A DNA stretch of 64,000 nt, from the NCBI GenBank assembly GCA_023159155.1, contig JAJNNX010000038.1:310001-374000 (forward strand), read 5' to 3'. The notes under the pieces were generated by a model. The model was not told the origin of the DNA. It did not search any database and saw only the letters and a program-made list of their open reading frames with translations. This document shows positions 1-11,700 of the stretch, piece after piece; within the stretch, counting starts at the first letter, position 1, and the number at the start of each line of letters is the position of its first letter. Both the position numbers and the translations under genes were made by a program. Source of the stretch: Ustulina deusta. Lineage: Eukaryota > Ascomycota > Sordariomycetes > Xylariales > Xylariaceae.

Positions 1-140
1 CGCGGCGTTGTATCGAGGCATCAGTGTTCGATCTGAGGGCGGCCCATTACACAGCCAGCTCGAGCCAGTTCCCTAGTACGATATTACTGTACAGATAGTC
101 GATGCGCGTGTTACGCCATTAACCCCGAAGCTTCCGCGCT

Positions 141-2460
141 ATGGAGTCTGGACCACCGCCGCCGCCGCCGCCGGGTTATCAGACTACCGTATTTCGTGCC
201 CAGCCAACCGAGGGTGCTCAACGAAAGATTCAGAAGCGCAACCGGCCTCCCGTGAGTTGTCTCTTGTGCAGAACTCGTAAGGTGAGTTGCTCTCGGCGCT
301 TCAACACTCCTGAGTCACGCCGTAGCTGAATCTTCTCTCAGGTGAAATGCGACCGCCAACAGCCGTGTGAGCGATGCATCAAGAGCGGCGAGGCCAATTT
401 CTGTGAATACGCCCCGCGTGCTGCTCGCAAGCCTCGAGGTTCTGAGCCGCGAACCCAGCCGGAAGTTCGCAGCAAACCTGAAGTTGTCTCGAGGCCGGTG
501 CTTCAGACCCGCTTGCAGAAGCTCGAGGAGATGGTTAATGGACTTCTTACTAGTGCCGCATTTGCAGAGCAATCCTTGAGCACGCCATCTAGCTCAGATC
601 CCCGGAATGAAGCTGACACTCGCTCCGATTTGAGCTCACCTCCAAGCTTGGGCGCGCCAGGTATTTCTATGCATGCTAGCACCCGGACTGGCGAAGGTAA
701 CTACGTCGGAAATACACACTGGGCCTCCATTCTCGAGAGCATCCATGATATTCAGGGTATACTGGACTCTGAGTTTGACGTTCATCCTACTCCATCACCT
801 CCACCCTCGACCCACAATTGGTCTGCGGATTGTCAGGACCTCATATTCGGCAGAGGCGAAATGTTAACACACGAGCAGGCTGTAGCGCGGCTACCACCAC
901 AACACCAAACTGACCATCTTGTCTTGCTTTACTTCAGACACAGATTCACCGCCGCGCCCTATATTCATACAAACAAATTCCAAAAAGAGTATGACAGCTT
1001 CTGGAGGGCTCCAGCATCCGTCAGCCTCCTGTGGATCAGCTGCCTGGCCTCGATATTGTGGATTGCCACCTCGATTGCCCTAGAAAAGGGGGAGGCCGGC
1101 TTATCTGACGCCCCTCGGCCAGAGCAATTGTCCGCACTAGCGGTTGACTGCCTTGTATCTGGCGATTACTTATCCGCCAAGCCCTATTCGATCGAGGCGC
1201 TGCTGCTCCACGGCTACACTGAAATGAGAGAAAAACACCTGGTTGATTCCAGCCTTTGGGCTAAATTTGGGTTAACTGCCCGGCTTGCTCAACGCATGGG
1301 ATATCATCGTGACCCCAAATATCTCTCGAATGTGACACCGTTCGAGGGTGAGATTCGGCGCAGGGCGTGGTTCTTCATCGAGGTGTTTGACATCCTGTTT
1401 TCATTTCAACAAGGCGTGCCACCAATTATTCGAGATGACGAATGCGACACCGAGGCTCCAGCCAACCTCTACGACGCTGATTTTGACGAGAGCATGATGG
1501 TATTACCACCATCAAGGCCAGCGTCTGAGCCAACGTCAACCTTATATCTCAGTATAAAGTCTAAACTTTGTCGTATACTTCGTCGCATTCTCCGACTCAC
1601 ATTATCGCTTCACCCACCTGCATACGACGAGGTCCTCAAGCTCAACGATGAGCTTCATCAGTATCATAACCAAATACCACCAGCTTTACAGATAAAGCCT
1701 ATTCGCTCCTACAGTTTCACCGATCAGACCTATGACATTATGCATCGTCTAATGCTTGAAATGATGTTCCTGAAAAGTCTATGTTTCTTACATCGCCCAT
1801 ACCTTAATCGAGAAAAGGACAATCCACAGTGTGATTTATCTCGTAATATCTGTCGAGAAGCTGCACTGAGAATTTTGGATATTCATGCCGAATATGAGGA
1901 TGAGAGCAAACCTGGTGGCCGAATGTATGAGGATAAATACATGCTCTCTTCACTGACGGTACATGACTTCTTAATCGCATCCATGATAATATGCCTGGAT
2001 CTTACGGAAAACCTGCCCAGCACGTAAGTATTATCAGTCGGCCTGAAAATAGTTTTTCTGCTAAGTTGTCTCCAGCCCCGCGGAGAGATCGAGAAAATTG
2101 AAGGCCCTAGGCACATCATACAAGATATGGTCTGAGCGAAAAAGTACTTCCAAAGAGGCAGCGCATGCGACGAGAATCGTCGGCGCGATTCTAAGGAGGG
2201 TATCAATGCAAGACATTCCTCACTCAAAACCGCCGCCCCCTCCGCCACAGACGGACGTTAGGGACGGCTCCCTTGCCAGTTTGTTGAATAACGATGTTCA
2301 ACTACCACCGCCATTACCCATCTCATACGACCAATCCCAGCTTATTCCAGCCATGGGTTTCTCGTTAGACTTCCTCGACGCTGCACCAATCGACAATGTG
2401 CTGAAGGATTCAAATATGGCTGATTGGGCATGTCTCAAGTCTACTCCTTACCTAAACTAA
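141..2460 (+). CDS. Zn2Cys6 fungal transcription factor with fungal-specific TF domain
   Basis: Three exons, 141-281, 342-2023 and 2076-2460, with 60- and 52-bp introns, give 735 residues. The zinc cluster is C40-x2-C43-x6-C50-x5-C56-x2-C59-x8-C68, preceded by basic residues and a polyproline stretch (P5-P11). Intron 1 cuts the cluster after K47, a common place in this family. The middle of the protein (roughly residues 235-420) matches the fungal-specific TF domain (PF04082-type), with the regulator-like segments GYHRDP and RRRAWFF. The C terminus is rich in Pro, Asp and Leu and may be an activation region (inference). The product is expected to be a nuclear DNA-binding regulator; the sequence does not show its targets. 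The only close plus-strand neighbour is the oxygenase about 800 bp downstream, and a regulatory link is not demonstrated. Confidence 0.9.
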
Positions 2461-3265
2461 AGTTGCTAATACTGTCTCAGACTCTCATAGATCACATTCT
2501 CCTGGATCGACCGGAGAGCACCTATCGCCCTACGGCTCTGTAGAAGCAGGCATTCGCCTTTGTAACGATTTATAAGCCATCTCTCAACATGAACAGGTAA
2601 AACGAGAAAACAAGAACGACGAAACGAAAAACTGTCACGAGCTAGACAACCGTACAAAATTCAACAGATAGTGAGACTAGCATATGCATTCCAAAGGTTG
2701 GGAGCCTACGCGCCATGTTGTGGCCTTTGGTTAACCCCTATTTTGGAGCCGTATACGAAATGCGTATAGTGCATCAGATGTGTATTTTAACATTGCATTG
2801 AGTATTGCTTTCTCCCGCAACAACAGTCATTCCACGCGGATCGATCGCAATGCGAGACTTCGCACGGCAATCGACATATGTAAGAAGTGTCTAGGTAGTT
2901 AAGAGATGGTAAACCAATCGCGCTTGGTTTGCTGCTTACAATAAAGTGTCATGGTGGATTTGATTCTGTGATAAAACTAAGCAGTATCGTATTCTCTCAT
3001 CGCTATCATAAATACTAGCATATGCAAATTCGTTACTTGGTTTTATAAAGAAATACAGAGTCTTCGATATGTGACCAATGAGGGGCAAGGGCAGACCCGA
3101 CTTCCGGGATTCCCCTCCGCCCCAACTTTCGGCTTTAGCCGGTGACCAGACAATACGCATACTGTGCCAGACATGAAGTTGGCAGAAATTCTGATGTTGC
3201 ACTCGCTCCATTTTGCTCAAACAGTAGCCTTGCGGCGATTGAACCCCCAGCACAGCACGACCAGA
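2461..3265. other. intergenic region between TF gene and oxygenase gene
   Basis: It holds the terminator region of the regulator and the promoter of the oxygenase. An ATG at 3164 lies in frame 34 codons upstream of the preferred oxygenase start at 3266, but the extra residues do not look like the family N terminus. Nothing else was recognised. Confidence 0.5.
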
Positions 3266-4764
3266 ATGACGACATCGACTTCTATCCCGGTAGTGGACCT
3301 GGGTTTGTGGACCGACGGATCCGCCACGGACCGGGAACGCATTGCATCCAAACTAACGGACGCCTGTCGCCGGGTCGGCTTCGTCTATGTGGTAAACCAC
3401 GGGGTCCCGGCTGATTTGCTGGAAGAAGCCTTCGCTTGGTCGCGGAGATTGTTCGATCTGCCCCTCGAGAAGAAGATGCTTGCTCCTCACCCGCCAGGTA
3501 CCGACCACCACCCATGACACCTCGACATGGGGATTAGGCGTTGGGATGACTCACTGCATAGATACAGGGCCGAGCGTTCACAGAGGATACTCGTGGCCGG
3601 GATTAGAAAAGGTATCGCAGACCATCTACGCGGCCGGGGAGGAAGATAGGCAGGTCGAGAACCGAAAGATTTCCGATGTCAAAGTTGGTTCGCCCTTCCC
3701 TTGCAGCGTACCTGGCTACCTATATCAACTATTCACCATGCTTATTATACATACGTGGGAGCAGGAGAGCTATGAGATTGGTAGCGAGGACCTCGTCGAG
3801 CAACCGAATGTGTGGTTACCGAGGGACGTGCTTCCGGGCTTCCGAGAATTCACGACCATGTTCTACTGGCGATGTTTCGACGTCGCCAAGGAGCTTCTGA
3901 GGGCGGTAGCCCTAGGCATCGGTCTCGATGACGAGGCTTTCTTCCTGGGCTTTCATAGCGGCGTGAACAATCAGCTACGCCTGCTTCATTACCCTCCGGT
4001 TGAGGTGGAGAGAGTGGCTAATGACGAGGTTGCTCGTAAGTTGGTTGCAGCACGTCACCGCAGATACGGTCACAGCTCTGCGACACTCTAGATCATCGAG
4101 ATCGTACGACTTCTACCACTCTCCAATCTCGATTATGACATGCATGCAGAGACCAAATCTAATTAATGCCGTACAGGAATGCCTGCACACTCCGACTGGG
4201 GTACCATAACAATGCTCTTCCAAGACGACAGCGGAGGTCTGCAGGTCGAAGACCCGAATCGACAGGGCCACTTCGTCGACGCCACTCCTATGACTAACGC
4301 CCTGGTCATGAATGTGGGCGATTTACTAATGAGATGGAGCAACGGTTCGCGAACCACCTATCTAACCTACCTGCCCTCTTCACGCAACTGTCTGTTCCTG
4401 CATCTATCCCTCATTTCCTTTCATACGCGAACCCCCGCCCTCGTGCCCGATGACCAGCCAGTCTCTTCACCCAGATTCCGCGATCCGTCTTCTCCCGGGC
4501 GTCACCGCTGATATTTTTAGTTCAGACTATCTGAAATCGACGCTCCACCGGGTTGCGATCCCCCCTCTATTGCAGGACGGCGGGGTCTCGAGGCCTCTGA
4601 TGACGCGGTCGCGGTACTCGATCCCGTACTTCGTGGCGCCTGACCCCACGGCCGTCATCGAATGTCTGTCTGTGTGTATGGATGATGCGCACAACCCAGC
4701 AAGGTATCCGCCCGTTACGCAGGGGGAGTATAGGGAGATGCGGGCGAGGGGCCAGTACCTCTAG
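3266..4764 (+). CDS. 2-oxoglutarate/Fe(II)-dependent dioxygenase (isopenicillin N synthase-like family)
   Basis: Five exons: 3266-3497, 3568-3683, 3765-4035, 4177-4344 and 4526-4764, 341 residues in total, the usual length for this soluble family. The N terminus has the DIOX_N signature (SIPVVDLG, then GFVYVVNHGV). The jelly-roll core has the iron ligands H211 and D213 in the HSD motif and H270 in STLHRV. R292 and S294 form the RxS 2-oxoglutarate site. ATG 3266 is chosen because SIPVVDLG follows within a few residues. Intron 2 (3684-3764) is 81 nt without a stop, so the frame reads straight through; removing it restores the family pattern (ISDVK joined to ESYEIGSED). Enzymes of this family hydroxylate, desaturate or demethylate small molecules in the cytosol; the substrate is not evident. 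No PKS, NRPS or transporter neighbours are present. Splice sites of introns 3 and 4 (141 and 181 bp) rest on homology pattern. Confidence 0.9.
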
Positions 4765-6014
4765 ATAGATAGATATACTAGTGAGGTAATACTACCTAGG
4801 TAGATAGGTTCGAGTCCTATCAGCGCTATTTGGGGTTTCGCCTTACGGCTTATCTATACTGACGTGGCTGAATCCGCACGTGGCGAGGAAGAGAATCTCG
4901 ATTGCTTGACATTATGCTGCTGGTGTAGATAGGCGGTGGCCTGTCATGGCCCTCGAGCAGATAGATGGCTGTTGAGGTGGAGGACTTCCGGCTTTCAACA
5001 ACGCTCGCAATGCACACACACAACACGATAATATCACTTCTGATCGTGCTCTGTTTATCAAATTGAAATCGAACCGAGAAATTGGTGCGTGTGAGCTATG
5101 TAAATTGCCTGCACTGATGATCTGTCTCCTCACCATGCGTAGCACTTTGATGAAGGCTACCTACTTACCTAGATAGGCTCTGCCTCGATGTGGTTGTAGG
5201 GATTTCCGTGATTGGAGACAGTCGTCCGTCCCAGCTCGTTCTAGGCCCCTAATCAGCTCCCCCAGGTTTCAGCAGCAGTTTAAGCGCTTGACAGGTAACC
5301 GCCCGATGGCCCTACCTCGATGGCAGGCAGGCTGCGTCAAGGTAGAGCCAATGGTTGGCGTTGGTTTTAGCGCCCAGCACACCTAGGTACTACTTGTAGG
5401 TTAGGTCCACTACAACTCGCCGGATTTACCCACACTATAGGTATATTGAAGGTACCGAAGATGAGCGCCGGTGGGGTTGGCGGCTGGGCTGGACTTCCAA
5501 TGAGCTACCGAGCAGGCGAGCGACAGCAGCACGTTCTTCCCCGCTGAGAATCCCAGAGGGCATGTGCCTAATTTGGCTAGGAACAAGTTGCAGCACAGCA
5601 CACAGCACACTTCCAGTTTTCTCCAACGTACGGTAAAGTTCATTCAATCAATCAATCAATCAACCATCGCATGGTATCAGTGAGCCTGTCCTCGATACCT
5701 TAGCCAAAGTCAATTGTGTATGAAGAAAAGGCCTAAAGTTATTGCTTCAATCGGTAAGTGCGGGGCTCCATGTCCTCCCCATCATAACCCAGTCCGTCGT
5801 TATGGAATGCATGACGATGAGGCAAGCTCTGATCCTCGACCGCCCGCTCCGCCCAACCAGCCCGATCACCATTTCTTCGTCTTCAACCGACCGCACTAAT
5901 ACAATGTTCAGAGCTTTCAAGCCGCCACCCGTCCCTCGACCGCGAAAAGCTCGAATAGAATTCGTATAAAAGCACCTCAGAGCCAGAACTGTTGCGAGGA
6001 TACACGGAGCGTCA
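4765..6014. other. intergenic region with AIM24-family promoter
   Basis: No gene was found. It contains a TACCTAGGTA palindrome near 4791, an isolated tRNA-like B-box at about 4808-4818, an AATC/TCAA tetranucleotide run near 5643-5662 and the TATA box of the next gene. Confidence 0.5.
5965..5972 (+). promoter_or_regulatory. TATA box of the AIM24-family gene
   Basis: TATAAAAG lies 43 bp before the start codon at 6015. With a usual TATA-to-start-site distance this implies a 5' leader of only about 15-20 nt. The match is exact; function is inferred from position. Confidence 0.45.
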
Positions 6015-7551
6015 ATGTCAGGCCAATATTATCCCCCGCCTCCTAGTGCGGCTGGGTCTTCAGGTATGCTGGGCTTCGCACCCTACCTGTGTTGCGCCGA
6101 CGAGCCTTTGCGGGGTGGGGAGAGCTATGGGGTGCTCCCCAGACTGTCTTGTGCTTTGTCTTCAATGAGATGGGATGGTGCCGCCTTTCAGCCTTCGATA
6201 GCATCCTCTGATGGGAACGTGTAGCTTCGGTGCTGACACGCCACACAAATATAAGCAGGCCAACAAAAAAGCTACCCACCACCGCCGACATCCCCTCCCG
6301 CGAACCAAACTAGGTTTTATCCGCCGCCGCCCGGTACGCCGAGCTATCTGCCTCCGGGAGCAGCTCAAGCCCCTGGCTATCCTTCACCACCACACCAGGG
6401 CTACCCCCCTCCCCAGCAGGGCTATCCTGCTCCACCACAACCAACTGTATCCCCGCCGCCGAACGCGGGGACGCCGGCCTCTTATCCCCCCCCTCCAACC
6501 CAGCCGTCCTTCCAGTCGCCTCCGCCGCAGCAACAACACATGAACCTCGCCATCCGAAATAATGGCGCCATGACACCACCGAGTAATGCGCCCGCCTACT
6601 CGGAGGTGACCTCGAATGCTCCTCAAGGCTATCCACAAGAGAAACCCTCGGTGCAACAACCGCAACCGCCGTCGGCAGGACCAGCACCCGCACCCAACAT
6701 GTCAGCCGGCGCACCGTCACCGGGGCACTTTGTAGGGGCGAGCGCGACGATGGATGACGTGGGCACATTCAACGGGGGCTCCTATCGGATCAGCCACCGA
6801 GACTGCAACACGATTGTGACGATTCAGCTGGCGATGGGGTGTCCCCTGACGGCGAGACCGGGGGTTTTGATTGCCATGAGTCCGACTATCACGCTCAAGG
6901 GTGAGTACAAGTTCAGTGTGAAGAAGCTGGTAGCTTCGGCCGAGTTGGGCCACTCGACCTTCATTGGGCCGGGCGAGTTACTGCTGGCCCCGAGCATGCT
7001 GGGTGACATAACGACGGTCCGTCTAACCGGCGAGGAGTCGTGGAGTGTGGGCAAGGACGCCTATGTGGCGAATACACAGGGTGTCAATCGCGATTACAAG
7101 CGCCAGGGACTTGGCAAGGCCATGTTCTCAGGCGAGGGCCTCTGGGTCCACAAGGTCTCTGGTGTCGGCTTGTTGTGGATTACGAGCTTCGGCGCTATCA
7201 TCCGGAAAGACCTCGTCGAAGGCGAGAAGTATATCGTCGACAATGGTCACCTCGTCGCCTGGAACGTCAAGTACGTTATGGAGCGCGTCGCTAGCGGCGG
7301 CATCATCTCCGGCTTTGCCACTGGTGAGGGTCTGGTGTGTAAATTCACCGGCCCAGGTACTGTCTTCCTCCAAACGAGGAATCCGGTAAGTTTCCCCCTC
7401 ATCATTGAACCATGCCACCGTGTTCCTCATTTCGCCCTCGGCCCTCTCTCAATTAGGGTCGCCGTCTAATGCTAAGTGTCTTGGCTAACGAATCGTGTTC
7501 AACCAGCGCGCCTTCGGGGTCTACATGGCGGGTAATTCGGCGGCACCATGA
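6015..7551 (+). CDS. AIM24 / TIGR00266 family protein with Pro-Gln-Tyr-rich N terminus
   Basis: Three exons, 6015-6063, 6259-7385 and 7507-7551, give 406 residues. The first ~180 residues are low-complexity and rich in YPPPP and QGYP units. The remaining part is the AIM24 (PF01987) beta-sandwich, visible from [19 protein letters not shown] through the Gly-rich [14 protein letters not shown] and [12 protein letters not shown] segments to the ending [14 protein letters not shown], which lies wholly on the 45-nt last exon. In yeast Aim24 is an inner mitochondrial membrane protein; this copy has no mitochondrial presequence, and its Pro-rich head resembles cytosolic tryptophan-rich or annexin-like N termini, so it may work outside mitochondria (inference). 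Introns are 195 and 121 bp. Confidence 0.88.
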
Positions 7552-8509
7552 AAAAGCCAGGATGTCGTTGCAACATGAAGGAATCAGGAAGTTGTTGTGC
7601 CGCCTTCCAAAAGACCGTAAACGCCCCGCTTGGCGAGTTCGTCACAGCTCGGGGCTGTGGTCAGTCAGTTATTCGACCAGTCTATCTCTCTGTTCATCTG
7701 TTCGTCTGTCAGGTGAGTGTAGTGTGTAAGCATGAGTGAGCGGTGTGTTTTTGCTGGTTAGCAATGGGTAAGGTACGTCTCATTTTACCTAATTGAGATA
7801 TTTCATAGTTCATACCTAAGGTAGCTTGCTTCATCCGCACCATTTCCGCACTCCATCCGCACTTGCATATATACTAGGTTCTCGGCTCCCTTCCGAGATG
7901 CTATATGAGTGGTTGTGTCGTTCCTTTTGACAAGGCATCTGTCTTGTCTACACCACAGTATGCATGCAAGATTGCTTATTTATGAGCCCACTTATTACTA
8001 CGAGTAGAGCCTGAGGCTAGCCTAGTGTAGGTGGCTATAACTTACCTATTCTACTTACAGATATAGTACACAACATGCGGATGACACTAGATCGGAACTG
8101 AAGGGGGATGGAATTTTTTGTGTGTTGAATAGTGTACAGGGAGCAACGGGACGGAACGATTTCCTCGTCCACACTAATGTGGCCTTAATCAAATCTCCTA
8201 CGATCCGCCAAATCCATCGGATGTATTCTCGGACTTAGCGATGGTAATTGGAAAGTTTCTTGATCCTTCTCGTCACCAGAGCCGTAATCCTGGAGGATGT
8301 TACTGTTGTGGCTATCGCATCATCACACGAGCCATCGTCCCACGAAAGCCCCCTCGAGGTACCGAAAGCAGGCAAGTAGATAGGCTATCATTACTACGTA
8401 ATGACTGTTTTGGTCGCCGTGATCACGGTTTAACTCGCGGACAACGGCGAATCGCATAAAAAAAACCTACCTAGGTAGGTAATGATTCAACGGCAAATTC
8501 CTTGTTCAA

Positions 8510-8582
8510 CCCCCTTCCCCCCCCCCCTCTCCCTCCTCTCCCCTTTTTTTTCTTTTCTCTCTCTCTCTCTCTCTTTCTCTCC
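8510..8582 (+). repeat. polypyrimidine C/T tract
   Basis: About 70 bp almost entirely C and T, including runs of C, a run of T, and CT dinucleotides. It is intergenic and not next to a start codon, unlike the CT tracts of fungal promoters. Confidence 0.7.
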
Positions 8583-8965
8583 AGACTACGCTATTTGTTG
8601 CTCGGTCTCGCGTAATCTTACCGAGACGGTAATACCTACACTATCTCGCGCCGGCAACGTGGCATACCTATACTATACTGCTATCACACCCCGTATTAGG
8701 TGATAGCGTAGATAGATAGTGTACTCTATGAATAGGTAGTATAGTGTAATTAATGGCCCATGCCATGTGGGAGATTCCCTGCTGCTCGGAACTTCATCCA
8801 TTTGATTACGCATAGTGTAGTATACCTATGTACAGTAGTATGGGGTATGGGCGTGTGCTATAATACCTACTATGATTACTCCGTGCCGATGGGGAGAACC
8901 CTTGCACCGACGAATGTATAGCACAGGAGAGATAAATATCTATACTACACTACGTTCATGGAGTA

Positions 8966-9000
8966 AGGTAGGTAGGGAGGTAGGTAGGTAGGTGGGTAGG
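8966..9000 (+). repeat. GGTA tetranucleotide microsatellite
   Basis: Imperfect GGTA/GGGA units in tandem, in the same sequence family as the dispersed TACCTAGGTA palindromes (TACC is the complement of GGTA). Confidence 0.75.
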
Positions 9001-11440
9001 CAGTACAGGCAGAACAGCTGCAACATCTACACTATCTCATGCAGATACACGTACATACCGGAGTTTACGTCGGGTCTCGTGTTACATTTTGTTGCTTAGA
9101 AACCAAGCAGAGCAGAGAGGGGTGTGACCCGAGCACCAACCATGCCCACATCGACCCGACGGTGGATGTATACGTACTTAGATGTCTGTGATCTTCCTGA
9201 TCGGTTTACTATGAGTAACTAACTTAGTCTAACCTATCACGAGATCCGGGTTGACAGGTCGGATCGGGTAAGTAGAGATGAACATGGAGTGTGCGCTATT
9301 GTCCGTAATTGTCTTTTCCCCCCGCGTCTAGAGGAGGCTTGCCTAGTGTGCTGGAGTGTGGTGTAGTGTACCTAGGTAGACGGGATGAGCAACGATCATG
9401 GATCATGGGAGTCAGATGCCATGCAGAGCTTAAGCTTGACACATACATAGTGTACATACACTATCTCCATTACACTACACATCGCGGTCCCCCCTCCCTC
9501 CCCCTTGTCTAACTAGGCACCTACACTAAAACCGTCGCTCTACCTCCAGTACTATGAGCCAAGCATCGAGACGATCGTCGGACGTAGAGGAGGTGATGGA
9601 TGGACGTTGAGAGCTGAGCTCTTGTGTGTCTGTCTGTCTGTATCGTGGTCGTGACCGTGTACAGTAAGCATCAGTCATAGTAGTGTAGGCTGGGACCATC
9701 GCGGCGCTACTACCACGACGGCGGCAACGTAGTAGCAGTATGCTCTCGTCGTTGGGGAATTTGTTTTCCGCCTCGGGTAGATCCTAGTGTCTCCTTTCCT
9801 CTCTCTTTCTTTCTTTCGCTCGTCTTTCGAGTGTACCATTCTATGGTTGTTCTCCCATCACGGTTTCTATCATTATCACAACGGCCTTATAGCCTTATCT
9901 ACCCCACCCATCTATCCAGCGCATAATGTGATGCGCTGTGGGCCAAGTTGATGAGGTGCGGGACGGGGCGATGGCGAATATGCCGTGTACGCGTACCTAT
10001 GCTGGACCCTGGGTTCGGTCAAATGTTGTATCGAGTGCGGAGGCTGCGCACGTGTTTGCGCAAGGCATGAAGGTGAGGTAGCTTCAAATTTCTGCTGTCC
10101 ATGAACCCAATGGCGTAAGGTATACATAAGCGTAATATAGGTAGGGCAAATAATGTAGCGCACGCAATGTACCTAGCGTAATGTGACCCCGGCGCCGAGC
10201 CGGTCGATTCCACTGCAGGGCCGCCTGCAACCAACTTAGGGGGTTCCTTGTCATATAGGTAGTGACCTGCTTAAGTATGCTTAAAACATCAATAATTAAA
10301 GTAGTATGATCCATCCAATCCTTGGCGAGAGTGAGGTGTGCTTATGCTTAAAATAGCGTGGAATGTTCTGCGCAAGGTTAGCGTGTTCTTGGCGGCTCAC
10401 CCAAACCACCGACTGGCTAATTTACTAATTTATTTGACAGCATTATCAGCAAAGATGACCTGGTGCATACTCGGCCGCGTCCGAATTATCAATGACGAGA
10501 CTTGCCAATATAACTAGTGCAAGTTGCCTATGTCAACAGGTAACGATAACCGGAATCATTTATGACTGGGGTCTAGGAACCTCTGATCCGACGTGGTATG
10601 ATGTGGAACTTACCGAAACGCGGACTCCCGTCCCTTGTGTTTTAATAACCCGGAGCTCTGGCAATGTGTAGAGTATAGTAGGTATACTATACCATACTGT
10701 ACTGTGCACTATCTAGTACACGACCTACCTAGTGTAGTAATCTGCTGGACCTGGTTACTGATGGACCAGGTGTCATGTACTGTAGGTCAGCAACGGTTTT
10801 CCCTCACCCGCCATGTTGCATCCGCCGGGATCCTATTCGCTAGATCAATCAAGCTTAAATTTTCGCGTGGTCAATTGCTAACCAAATGTGACCCCATCCT
10901 CAGGGTGGGGCTAGGACTTTAGCAGATAGGATTGAGGAGGTCGGTCGGCTAGGATTGCTCAACTTGTAGACTATCGAGATAGACGGTGTCCCGAAAGGGG
11001 ATGCGAAGGGTTGCAGCTCGACTAGGTATTGGCGATTGATATCGCGCATACTTGGAGTGTTTGGGGTACTGATTCATGGAGTGAATTGAATGGACGGTCC
11101 TGAGTCTAAATTAGCGTAGTATATAAGAAGGTCCCTTGCCGACCGATGGATGCTGTGAACTATCGATGGTTATGCCAAGGCAGTAGGAGACTCACAGATG
11201 AAGGGCACAACCAAATATAAGAGGTAGGGCAGCCCACTCAACCAGGGGAACTTTCTAGACGACGCCTGCATATATATCCCTGCTCCCAAACCCACCATTT
11301 AACCTTCGCCTCACCTTGATTCCATCCAAGCTATTTGAAGATCACTCAGCTATGACCGGACGAGGCGGGTCGTTTATTATTGGCGTCGTGGAATAAGCTT
11401 TCATATTTGGATCCTGGTCACAATCCTTCCTCAAGCTCGT

Positions 11441-11480
11441 CTCCCTTGGCTGTTCGGCATCTCCCTTGGCTGCTCGGTAC
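11441..11480 (+). repeat. 20-bp tandem duplication
   Basis: Two adjacent 20-bp units beginning CTCCCTTGGCTG differ at only three positions. It lies about 220 bp upstream of the second regulator's start. Confidence 0.7.
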
Positions 11481-11700
11481 TCTTCGGCAGTCTAGGTATT
11501 TGTCTAAGTAGACACTTTATCTGCACAACGTTGCAATTCCCGGATCGCTAAGGCTGGCTCCTGCATCGAAGCTGCTTTACTAATAAGAGGGTGGTGCAGA
11601 CCGCACTCGGGCATCGAATCGCAGTTGGCATGATTCTAAAAGAAGTGGATTTCGAAGTCATCAACCATTATCTCCTCATCCTTCCTCGGACACAAACAAG

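Larger units (their letters stand above)
7552..11700. other. 4.1-kb gene-free repeat-rich block
   Basis: No frame with coding character or splice-connected exons was found on either strand. The block holds TACCTAGGTA palindromes (8466-8482, near 9369), a long pyrimidine tract (8510-8582), a GGTA tandem run (8966-9000), several AGTGTAGT/ACTACACT short motifs (8700-9530), and a 20-bp imperfect tandem pair at 11441-11480. The last few hundred bases are presumably the promoter of the second regulator. Confidence 0.55.

Noticed and set aside
141..4764. Possible secondary-metabolite cluster (regulator plus 2OG oxygenase).
   Set aside because: No backbone synthase, transporter or other tailoring gene is nearby; two adjacent genes of common families are not enough.
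4803..4824. tRNA-like T arm with exact B-box GGTTCGAGTCC and a 5-bp ATAGG/CCTAT stem.
   Set aside because: No matching 5' acceptor strand, D arm or anticodon arm exists in the 70-100 bases before it, which instead hold the oxygenase stop codon and a GATA repeat.
6310..6768. Minus-strand frame of 152 codons.
   Set aside because: It is antisense to the low-complexity Pro/Gln-rich part of the AIM24-family gene.
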